A DNA stretch of 6,463 bases from Spirochaetota bacterium. GTDB taxonomy: Bacteria; Spirochaetota; B62-G9; DRHN01. Positions 1-5,748 of the stretch are shown piece by piece. The first letter of the stretch is position 1; every line of letters begins with the position of its first letter. The notes below the pieces were generated by a model, which saw only the letters and a program-made list of their open reading frames with translations, made no database searches and had not been told where the DNA came from. The DNA lies in assembly GCA_023136305.1 (NCBI GenBank), contig JAGLSF010000116.1, positions 1 to 6,463 on the forward strand, given 5' to 3'. The translations under genes and the position numbers were made by a program.

Positions 1-1100
1 AATACATCGACAAGATTGAGAGCGATCTGCGAAACGATATTAAAACCCTCTTCCGGTGTACGAAAGCAGACGTGAGGCCCATAAGCGGGACCAACGCAAA
101 CGAAGCTGTATTTTCCAGTTTCATCAAACCCGGCGATATCGTCATGGTGAACTCGACACCCGGAGGCGGACACATAAGCCATCATCTTGCCGGCTCGGTT
201 GGCAAATTCACCACCAATGTGATCGACTTTCCCCTGTCAAAGGATGGATTCCACATCGATGTTGACAGTACAAAAGACCTCATAGGCATATGCCGTCCGA
301 AAATGCTGATCTTTGGGAAGAGCCTGTTCCTCTTTCCTGAACCTGTACGTGAACTTATCGATGTCTGCAACGAAAACAAAACCCTCATCATCTACGATGC
401 GGCGCATGTGCTCGGCTTGATCGCCGGGGGGACTTTTCAGGACCCTCTCAGAGAGGGCGCCTTTATCGTGACCGGTTCAACGCACAAGACCTTTTTCGGG
501 ACGCAGCGCGGAATCATTATGAGCAACATGGGGTCAGGGGAGTGGCAAAAGGTTGACAAGGGCGCATTCCCCGGTTCGTCGAGCAACCACCACCTGGATA
601 CGCTTGTTGGACTTGCCGTTGCGACCCAGGAGATCATCAGCTTCGGCAAGCAGTACAGCGACCAGACTATCAGGAATGCGAAGTCTCTCGCGAAGGCACT
701 GAAGAAGGAGGGGTTCAACGTGCTGGGAGAGGAGTTCGGCTTTACCGAGAGCCATCAGGCCGCCGCTGACGTGCAGGAGTATGGCGGCGGAAAGATGGTG
801 GCAAACCTCCTGAAGGAGAATGACATCATTCTCAATATGAACATCCTTCCCCATGAACCCCTGAGGAACGTTACCAACCCCGATGGAATACGCATTGGTG
901 TTCAGGAAATGACCAGGGTTGGCATGAAGGAGCCTGAAATGAAGGTGATCGCGCATCTCATTGCGGAGTGTATCAGGGAGGGCAAGGAGGTGCGGGATGA
1001 GGTGAATCGATTCCGCGGTGCATTCGTGACTGTGCAGTATTCCTTCGACGAACTGCTCGCTGACCTGGGTTCACCCAACGAGATGGGCTTGAGGGTTTAG
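1..1100 (+). CDS. glyA: Serine hydroxymethyltransferase, archaeal-like type, 5'-truncated by the window edge
   Basis: This PLP enzyme is expected to interconvert serine and glycine with a pterin one-carbon carrier in the cytoplasm. The open frame continues upstream of the GTG at 72 to base 3 (23 more codons, no stop), and that GTG falls inside the conserved block KADVRPISGTNAN, so it is not the real start. Counting from the codon at 72, I see GGGHISHH (31-38), the PLP-binding DAAHVLGLIAGG (Asp109, His112), STHKT with the Schiff-base lysine Lys139, FPGSSSNHHLDTL (166-178), and GIRIGVQEMTRVGM with the carboxylate-binding arginine Arg274. The SNHHL and RIGVQEMTR blocks recall archaeal SHMTs more than the E. 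coli form. About 365 residues are visible; perhaps 60-70 N-terminal residues lie outside. surE follows after 20 bp, suggesting co-transcription. A related aldolase or transaldolase activity cannot be excluded. Confidence 0.85.
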   Translation, partial: YIDKIESDLRNDIKTLFRCTKADVRPISGTNANEAVFSSFIKPGDIVMVNSTPGGGHISHHLAGSVGKFTTNVIDFPLSKDGFHIDVDSTKDLIGICRPKMLIFGKSLFLFPEPVRELIDVCNENKTLIIYDAAHVLGLIAGGTFQDPLREGAFIVTGSTHKTFFGTQRGIIMSNMGSGEWQKVDKGAFPGSSSNHHLDTLVGLAVATQEIISFGKQYSDQTIRNAKSLAKALKKEGFNVLGEEFGFTESHQAAADVQEYGGGKMVANLLKENDIILNMNILPHEPLRNVTNPDGIRIGVQEMTRVGMKEPEMKVIAHLIAECIREGKEVRDEVNRFRGAFVTVQYSFDELLADLGSPNEMGLRV

Positions 1101-1108
1101 GCAACCGG

Positions 1109-1113
1109 GGAGG
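1109..1113 (+). promoter_or_regulatory. Ribosome binding site that decides the surE start
   Basis: GGAGG lies 7 nt before the GTG at 1121, which is ideal spacing. It lies 16 nt before the ATG at 1130, which is too far. The Shine-Dalgarno site therefore favours GTG, although homology to other SurE proteins, which begin directly with the M-(K/R)-x-(I/V)-L-L-S-N-D-D-G strand, would favour the ATG. Confidence 0.6.
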
Positions 1114-1120
1114 AAAGAGC

Positions 1121-1897
1121 GTGGGAACCATGAAGAATGTGCTTCTCTCAAATGATGACGGTATCGAGAGCAGGGGTATCTGGGCCCTTAAAGAGCATTT
1201 TGAAGAACACTTCAATGTGTTCGTCGTTGCTCCAGACCGGGAGCGCAGCGCCACCGGCCACTCCATATCCCTGCACGACCCCATACGATTGAAAGTGGTT
1301 GAGGAGGATCGCGTATTTGCAGTGAATGGCACGCCTGTGGATGCGGTTCACCTTGCACTGCACGGTGTGGTCAAGGAGAAGATCGATGTAGTGGTGACCG
1401 GCATCAACATGGGGCTCAACCTTGGCACCGACGTATTCTATTCCGGTACCATCTCTGCTGCGTCCCAGGCCAAGGTACTGAGTATTCCTGCTGTTGCCGT
1501 ATCGATTGACGTCTCGAGCAGGCCTGTACACTACGAGACGGCCGCATATGTTGCCCGGAGGGTTGTCGAAAAAATTGATGAGAAAAAAGTGGAGAGTGGT
1601 ATAATCCTGAGTGTGAATGTGCCCAACCTCGAGATACATGAGATCGAGGGTATCGAGATAACGAGGCTTGGAAAGCGCTTTTACAACGACCGGCTCATCG
1701 AACGTGAAGATCCGAAGAGAAACAAATACTATTGGATCGAAGGGGCTCATGCCCACGATATTCTCGACGAGGGCACCGATGTCAAAGCGGTTCACGAGCG
1801 ACGGGTTTCCATCACCCCCCTTCGATTCGATATCACTGCCGGCGATTATATCGATACGCTGAAGCAGTGGAACTTTAATGACCTGATAGAGGAATGA
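1121..1897 (+). CDS. surE: 5'/3'-nucleotidase SurE
   Basis: SurE is a cytoplasmic metal-dependent phosphatase that dephosphorylates nucleoside 5'- and 3'-monophosphates, and in some species short polyphosphate. It is linked to stress survival. All hallmark motifs are present, numbered from GTG: LLSNDDG with metal ligands Asp12 and Asp13, APDRERSATGHS with Ser43, NGTPVDAVHLAL (69-80), and VTGINMGLNLGTDVFYSGT with metal ligand Asn96. The C-terminal YYWIEG and RRVSITPLRFDIT blocks also match the family. At 258 residues (255 from the alternative ATG at 1130) it is of normal length and looks intact. The GTG start is chosen for its Shine-Dalgarno spacing. It sits 20 bp after the SHMT gene and overlaps the TPR gene by 4 bp. 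In enterobacteria surE is next to pcm and nlpD; that context is absent here. Confidence 0.95.
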   Translation: MGTMKNVLLSNDDGIESRGIWALKEHFEEHFNVFVVAPDRERSATGHSISLHDPIRLKVVEEDRVFAVNGTPVDAVHLALHGVVKEKIDVVVTGINMGLNLGTDVFYSGTISAASQAKVLSIPAVAVSIDVSSRPVHYETAAYVARRVVEKIDEKKVESGIILSVNVPNLEIHEIEGIEITRLGKRFYNDRLIEREDPKRNKYYWIEGAHAHDILDEGTDVKAVHERRVSITPLRFDITAGDYIDTLKQWNFNDLIEE

Positions 1898-2574
1898 ACA
1901 GGCAAAAACAGATAGATCAGTATCTCGAAGACGGCAAGCAGTACTTTGAAAAGAAAAGCTACGAGCTGGCCCTGCAGAATTTCCTCGACGCTCTCGAACT
2001 CGATAAGGACAATCCTGACACCCACTACTATCTGGGTATCGTGTACGCCCGTATGGGCAGGTACGATTGGGCTGTGGATTATCTACAAAAAGTCTTTGAT
2101 TCTGAGCTGGCCTATATCAACAAGATACACACGGCCATGATTCTGGGATATCTATACACCTTGCAGGAGCGCTATGAGGAGGCACTCGAGCTCTTCCGCA
2201 GTATCATCGACATGGGGCTTGAAAGCGCTCAGGCCTATGCGGCCATCGGATACATCATGGACCGCAAGGGACAGTTCAAGGATGCGATCATGAATCTCTA
2301 CCGCGCGGTGGAGATTGACCCGGATAATGCCAATGCCCACAACTCACTCGGATACATCTACGCAGAGTCGAACCTTAACCTCGATGAGGCGCTCAAAGAG
2401 TGCAAAAAGGCCGTGTCTCTGGACCGTGGCAACCCCGCCTATCTGGACAGTCTTGGATGGGTGTATTACAAGCTCGGTGAGAAGTCACAGGCGCGAAGCT
2501 ATTTAAAAAAGGCCCTGAAAAAGGCCCCCGCCAATGAGGAGATTAAAAGTCACCTGCAGGCAATGATGGACTAG
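1894..2574 (+). CDS. Tetratricopeptide (TPR) repeat protein, six repeats
   Basis: This 226-residue protein is almost entirely TPR helices and probably acts as a protein-protein scaffold; its partner is unknown. Six repeats can be read at about residues 7-40, 41-74, 77-111, 112-145, 146-180 and 181-214. They show the usual pattern (for example YYLGIVYARMGRYDWAVDYL, then IGYIMDRKGQFKDAI and LGWVYYKLGEKSQAR). There is no signal peptide, lipobox or membrane segment, so a cytoplasmic location is likely. The ATG overlaps the surE stop as ATGA, and the only Shine-Dalgarno-like bases (GAGG, 1889-1892) are too close to the start for normal initiation. Expression by translational coupling to surE is therefore likely. 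The context does not reveal a specific function. Confidence 0.9.
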   Translation: MNRQKQIDQYLEDGKQYFEKKSYELALQNFLDALELDKDNPDTHYYLGIVYARMGRYDWAVDYLQKVFDSELAYINKIHTAMILGYLYTLQERYEEALELFRSIIDMGLESAQAYAAIGYIMDRKGQFKDAIMNLYRAVEIDPDNANAHNSLGYIYAESNLNLDEALKECKKAVSLDRGNPAYLDSLGWVYYKLGEKSQARSYLKKALKKAPANEEIKSHLQAMMD

Positions 2575-2613
2575 GGGGCTTCACCCTCAGACCTGACGGA
2601 CCAGGGGGCTTCA
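2573..2613 (+). repeat. Two direct copies of AGGGGGCTTCA, 30 bp apart
   Basis: The 11-mer AGGGGGCTTCA occurs at 2573-2583, starting inside the TPR stop codon, and again at 2603-2613. Each is followed by a C-rich stretch (CCCTC and ACCCCC), so each copy can fold on itself. Between them, TCAG-AC-CTGA (2587-2596) is a small palindrome. The repeat fills most of the gap between two convergent genes. It could be a remnant of a dispersed intergenic repeat or a duplicated terminator stem. Confidence 0.7.
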
Positions 2614-2619
2614 ACCCCC
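2604..2619. terminator. Candidate bidirectional terminator hairpin
   Basis: GGGGG (2604-2608), loop CTTCAA, CCCCC (2615-2619) forms a perfect 5-bp GC stem between the ends of the TPR gene (+) and the exporter gene (-). The position suits termination of both transcripts. However, no T-tract follows on either strand, so it is not a canonical intrinsic terminator. It may only stall polymerase or protect mRNA ends. Confidence 0.4.
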
Positions 2620-2629
2620 GGGTACAGGA

Positions 2630-4933
2630 TTACTCCGCCTTTCCCTGTATGATTGCCTTTGGTTTCACGAGGTAGATGAATGCGGGCAGTATGAATATGA
2701 CGCCGATAAAGCATCCGAGCATGGTCACCGAAATGAGGAGGCCAAAGTAGAGAATGGGTTTAAAGCTTGAGAAGAGAAGCACCGAAAACCCCGCGATGAG
2801 AGTGAAGGACGTAAAAAAGATGGGGGTCCCCGTCACGCCGAGCGCCTGCTTGAGCCGCTCCTTCAGCGGCAGGCTGTGTTCTGTTCTCGTAAAGCGTATG
2901 AGATAGTGAATGCTGTTGTCCACGCCAAGTCCCACCGCGATGCTTGCGATCATCGAGGTAATGAAATCAAGTGATACGTTGAAGTAGCTCATGGTTCCAA
3001 AGTTGAGGAACAGGCCGAAGAAGATGGGAATAAGGCCGAAGAACCCGAATGCCAGTGACCGAAAGGTAATGGCAATGATGATGAACACAATGATGATACT
3101 GAGCAGTATGCTGATGAGCTGCGATCGTATCAGGTAGTCAATGAGGGAGACGTAAATCAGGTCTACGCCTGCTATGCGAACCTCGATCCCTTCGTGGGGA
3201 TTGTCCCGCACGAAGGCCCTGAAGTTCCGCAGGAATTCCTTCAGCTCAGCGATGGTCACCTCCTCCTGTTCTGGTCCCACTGTTCTGACCACAATGTTGG
3301 CGTGACGGTAATCGTCGGTAATGACATTGCTCAGGCTCTCCGTGAACTTGGACATCTTGAACATGAGGAAAATCTTGAGCAGATCAGCATCGTTTTCGGG
3401 AAGACGGTATTCATCGGGATTATTCTCGTGTATGAGCTGATTGGCCCGTTTTATATAACCCACAAGTGAGTTGGAGAGGCCGAGGAGGTTCTGGTCCCGT
3501 ATCCACCGCTCTACCCTGTCTATGTATCGAATAGTGGCAAGGGTTTTAAAATCCATGTCGTCCTCTTCGGTGATGAAGGAGACGTTGATTGTGGAGACAC
3601 CGCCAAAATTCGATCGGATAAAACGCTGACTCGTAAGTAGGTCGGAGTTCTTCTTGAAAAAGCGTTTCCAGCTTGTGTTAACTTTTATATTCGGGATCCC
3701 GACTATTGCCCATATGGCGATGACCAGGGCAATGATGAGTATGATCTTCCAGCGTTTCAGGATCATATCCCCAAGATTGAGAAAAAAGCGGTTCATCCTG
3801 CTGCCCTCGGTTGAAGCCCGGAGGGTCCTGCGCGGGTTTTTAAGCATAGACAAAATGCTTGGCAGGAAGGTGAGGCTCAGCATCATCGATATGAAAACAC
3901 CTATGAGCACGAACACACCGAGATCCCGCATCGGCTTGATGCGGTTAATCGTCAGTGCGGCGAATCCCGCAATCGTAGTCAGCGCGGCAAGGATGATGGT
4001 CTTGCCGATGTGCACAACCGGCCCCTCAACGCAGCGGCGTCTCGGCAGGTCCGCATGTACGTCTTTGTAGTATTGGTTGAGAAAATGTATGCTGTAAGAG
4101 CTCGAGATGACGAGTACCAGGGTGGGAAGCATGACTCCCACCATGGAGATCGTTTTTCCGAATAGACCCATGAGCCCGAGTGTCCAGAGCATGCTGCCGA
4201 TCATAATACTCAGGGGAAGAATAACGCCGCGGCCTGAGCGGAAGTTGATGAACAGCACAACAATAACCAGAAGGATAATGGGAATCGCGAGACGTACCAA
4301 ATCCCTGCGAATATACTCCTTGACCCAGCTTTCGATGATGGGTCTTCCTGCAAGGTAGAACACCTCTGGTCCCTGATAGGGTTCGATGATGCGCGTCAGT
4401 TTATCACGCAGGTGCTGCGTGTCAACCCCGTTCTTGATCTTGATATAGATCGCGAGGGATTCCCCGTTCTCGGAAACAACGACGTTTTTCAGAATGGGCT
4501 CCGCGAGCATCTCTTCCTTGATCTTTGCTATCTTTTCACGTGACTCAGGAATTTCACCTCCCGGAAAGCTCGTCTTTACCACTACCATGCCAAACAGGTA
4601 TTTGAACACTTTAGCGCTCAGAGGGTCGATGATGTCTTCGACCTCGTGGAGTGTACGGATCTCATCAGATATGTTCTTGATCTTGGTGAGGGTTGAGAAA
4701 GAATAGGCGTTGTCCGATTTGACACTGACCATAACGAAGGTTGTTGAGCCAAACCGCCCAAGTGTCTCCTGCAGGGTGATGAGTTCAGGGTTGTCTTCCG
4801 GTGCAAGATCGATGAGATTGGATGACATCCTGACCTGAGTTGCGAAAAATGCGAGGGCAAGGGTAAGTACTATGACTACAGCAATTATGAGAACCCTGAA
4901 TCGTACAACAAAGCGCGCAAACTTCTCTATCAT
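2630..4933 (-). CDS. RND superfamily exporter, HAE3/MMPL type, 12 TM helices
   Basis: This 767-residue inner-membrane protein has the duplicated RND layout. TM1 is at about 14-33 and a large periplasmic loop spans 34-211. TM2-TM6 follow at about 213-230, 237-258, 262-285, 312-330 and 337-362. TM7 is at 396-413, a second loop at 414-600, and TM8-TM12 at about 602-622, 626-648, 654-680, 701-722 and 727-756. The TM10 motif GLGVDNSIHYLIRF is the MMPL/SSD-like signature, with a putative proton-relay Asp672. The matching TM4 site reads SSSYSIHFL and has no acidic residue. Length and lack of a long TolC-docking region fit HAE3-type exporters of lipids, hopanoids or other hydrophobic cargo rather than AcrB; the substrate is unknown. 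The ATG at 4933 is supported by AGGA 11 nt upstream and a strong promoter ending about 28 bp upstream. No adaptor, outer-membrane channel or LolA-like partner is adjacent. Confidence 0.9.
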   Translation of the reverse strand: MIEKFARFVVRFRVLIIAVVIVLTLALAFFATQVRMSSNLIDLAPEDNPELITLQETLGRFGSTTFVMVSVKSDNAYSFSTLTKIKNISDEIRTLHEVEDIIDPLSAKVFKYLFGMVVVKTSFPGGEIPESREKIAKIKEEMLAEPILKNVVVSENGESLAIYIKIKNGVDTQHLRDKLTRIIEPYQGPEVFYLAGRPIIESWVKEYIRRDLVRLAIPIILLVIVVLFINFRSGRGVILPLSIMIGSMLWTLGLMGLFGKTISMVGVMLPTLVLVISSSYSIHFLNQYYKDVHADLPRRRCVEGPVVHIGKTIILAALTTIAGFAALTINRIKPMRDLGVFVLIGVFISMMLSLTFLPSILSMLKNPRRTLRASTEGSRMNRFFLNLGDMILKRWKIILIIALVIAIWAIVGIPNIKVNTSWKRFFKKNSDLLTSQRFIRSNFGGVSTINVSFITEEDDMDFKTLATIRYIDRVERWIRDQNLLGLSNSLVGYIKRANQLIHENNPDEYRLPENDADLLKIFLMFKMSKFTESLSNVITDDYRHANIVVRTVGPEQEEVTIAELKEFLRNFRAFVRDNPHEGIEVRIAGVDLIYVSLIDYLIRSQLISILLSIIIVFIIIAITFRSLAFGFFGLIPIFFGLFLNFGTMSYFNVSLDFITSMIASIAVGLGVDNSIHYLIRFTRTEHSLPLKERLKQALGVTGTPIFFTSFTLIAGFSVLLFSSFKPILYFGLLISVTMLGCFIGVIFILPAFIYLVKPKAIIQGKAE

Positions 4934-4960
4934 GGGTCTGAAATTCCTGTAGTTTTCCCA

Positions 4961-4989
4961 AATATATATGAAGGGAAAGGCCCTGTCAA
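4961..4989 (-). promoter_or_regulatory. Sigma70-type promoter for the exporter gene
   Basis: Reading the - strand, TTGACA (4989 to 4984, perfect -35) is followed by a 17-nt spacer and TATATT (4966 to 4961, 5 of 6 to the -10 consensus). Transcription would start near 4954, giving a leader of about 20 nt that includes the AGGA at 4948-4945 and leads into the ATG at 4933. Such a close match implies appreciable constitutive expression unless a repressor intervenes. Confidence 0.65.
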
Positions 4990-5108
4990 TTTACTTCATT
5001 ATTACAAACTTAAGTGGGTACACACATGGGTATCACCCTCTAAGGGCATCTCGCTGTTACTCGGACTGGGTTGTGAGAGGGCCGTGATGAATGGTGTATG
5101 TGAAAAAC

Positions 5109-5137
5109 TCGACACTTGAGTTGATTTTTTGTATCTT
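5109..5137 (+). promoter_or_regulatory. Candidate sigma70-type promoter for trxC
   Basis: TCGACA (5109-5114, 5 of 6 to the -35 consensus), a 17-nt spacer and TATCTT (5132-5137, 4 of 6 to the -10 consensus) would start transcription near 5144, about 25 nt before the trxC ATG. The spacing is good but the -10 is weak. Confidence 0.45.
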
Positions 5138-5169
5138 TAGGGAGACATTTCAGGAATTAGAGTTTCAAC

Positions 5170-5601
5170 ATGAACAACGAAGCCATACTGCGCTGCCGCA
5201 ACTGCGAAACAAAGAACAGGGTAAAACTCGAGAAGATCTCCTCACTTCCCATCTGCGGTAAATGCGGGAGCAAGCTCGAGATTCCGAAGGGCACGATCAG
5301 CATAGAGGGCAGTGAGTTCTCCAGGGAAGTACTCGCGGAAACCATCCCCACTGCCCTGGACTTCTGGGCGCCCTGGTGCGGCCCCTGCCGGATGATAGGG
5401 CCCATACTGGATGATATTGCCAGGAGCTACCCGGGCCGGATCAAGGTGGTGAAGATCAACTCCGATGAGAACCCCAACCTCTCCATGCAGTTCAGTATAC
5501 AGGGGATCCCCACCCTCATACTCTTCAGGGACGGTAAGGAGGTCAACCGCATGGTCGGTGCCGCCCCCAGAGAGCACATCCTGCAGTTTTTACATCTGTG
5601 A
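5170..5601 (+). CDS. trxC: Thioredoxin 2 (TrxC-type) with N-terminal zinc ribbon
   Basis: This cytoplasmic disulfide reductase is expected to be reduced by thioredoxin reductase and to reduce protein disulfides, often under oxidative stress. Residues 1-35 form a zinc ribbon with Cys9-x2-Cys12 and Cys29-x2-Cys32, the arrangement of E. coli TrxC, where zinc release acts as a redox sensor. The thioredoxin fold follows, with FWAPWCGPCRM carrying the catalytic Cys70 and Cys73, buried Asp64, and GIPTLILF with the cis-proline Pro114. The length of 143 residues is close to the 139 of E. coli TrxC, so it looks complete. An in-frame TAG at 5158-5160 rules out a longer protein. The Shine-Dalgarno is weak: AGGA (5152-5155) is 14 nt away and GAG (5160-5162) is 7 nt away. 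It is transcribed divergently from the exporter, with no reductase gene nearby. Confidence 0.93.
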   Translation: MNNEAILRCRNCETKNRVKLEKISSLPICGKCGSKLEIPKGTISIEGSEFSREVLAETIPTALDFWAPWCGPCRMIGPILDDIARSYPGRIKVVKINSDENPNLSMQFSIQGIPTLILFRDGKEVNRMVGAAPREHILQFLHL

Positions 5602-5748
5602 CCCGCATCTCATAGCTGCCGCTTGTGCCCTTCTCTCCTCATTCCGTTGAGCAACTGAGATGATAGAGCCGCTCTCCAGTACTGTGTCACGGGGTGTCTT
5701 CAGGGGAGGTGATGTGAAGGTGTTCCATGGCACCGGAGGCGATGTGCA
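5602..5748. other. Convergent gap between trxC and the beta-helix gene
   Basis: No supported gene and no U-tract terminator are visible in these 147 bp. Structure is limited to a short GGTG/CACC stem (5719-5722 with 5731-5734) and the imperfect direct repeat listed separately. The + strand reading frame entering from here at 5660 continues antisense through the beta-helix gene and is treated as chance. Confidence 0.5.
5705..5746 (+). repeat. Imperfect 12-bp direct repeat, 30 bp apart
   Basis: GGAGGTGATGTG (5705-5716) recurs as GGAGGCGATGTG (5735-5746) with one mismatch. The copies flank the GGTG/CACC stem, just beyond the stop codon of the beta-helix gene. It may be local duplication. No function is indicated. 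Confidence 0.55.

Larger units (their letters stand above)
4934..5169. other. Divergent intergenic region between exporter and trxC
   Basis: These 236 bp separate two divergent genes and hold both candidate promoters. Between the promoters (about 4990-5108) there is no plausible gene. There is a direct repeat TGGGTA (5015-5020 and 5027-5032), and the second copy begins the short palindrome GGGT-ATC-ACCC (5028-5038). CCCTCT (5036-5041) is also complementary to AGAGGG (5076-5081). These could form an operator or a weak hairpin, but nothing identifies a regulator. Confidence 0.4.

Noticed and set aside
534..956. 140-codon antisense open frame within the SHMT gene
   Set aside because: The sense strand carries conserved SHMT blocks throughout, and the antisense protein has no recognisable features.
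973..1332. 119-codon antisense open frame spanning the SHMT-surE junction
   Set aside because: It overlaps two well-supported genes on the other strand, and its Pro/Ser/Arg-rich translation looks like chance coding.
1148..1795. 215-codon open frame antisense to surE
   Set aside because: It lies fully inside a gene with unmistakable SurE motifs, and its translation shows no recognisable domain. It is a codon-bias shadow.
2573..2613. Two-unit CRISPR-like array
   Set aside because: There are only two 11-bp units with about 19 bp between them, no further repeats and no cas genes, far below CRISPR dimensions.
3654..4070. 138-codon + strand open frame inside the exporter gene
   Set aside because: It is antisense to TM5-TM7 of a clear RND protein; the Met/Arg/Ser-rich translation is typical of reversed membrane-protein codons.
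5242..5577. 111-codon antisense open frame within trxC
   Set aside because: It is entirely inside a complete thioredoxin with catalytic and zinc-binding cysteines, and shows no domain of its own.
5602..5660. Intrinsic terminator after trxC
   Set aside because: No stem of useful length followed by a T-tract can be found; GTTG-AG-CAAC has a two-base loop and is too small.
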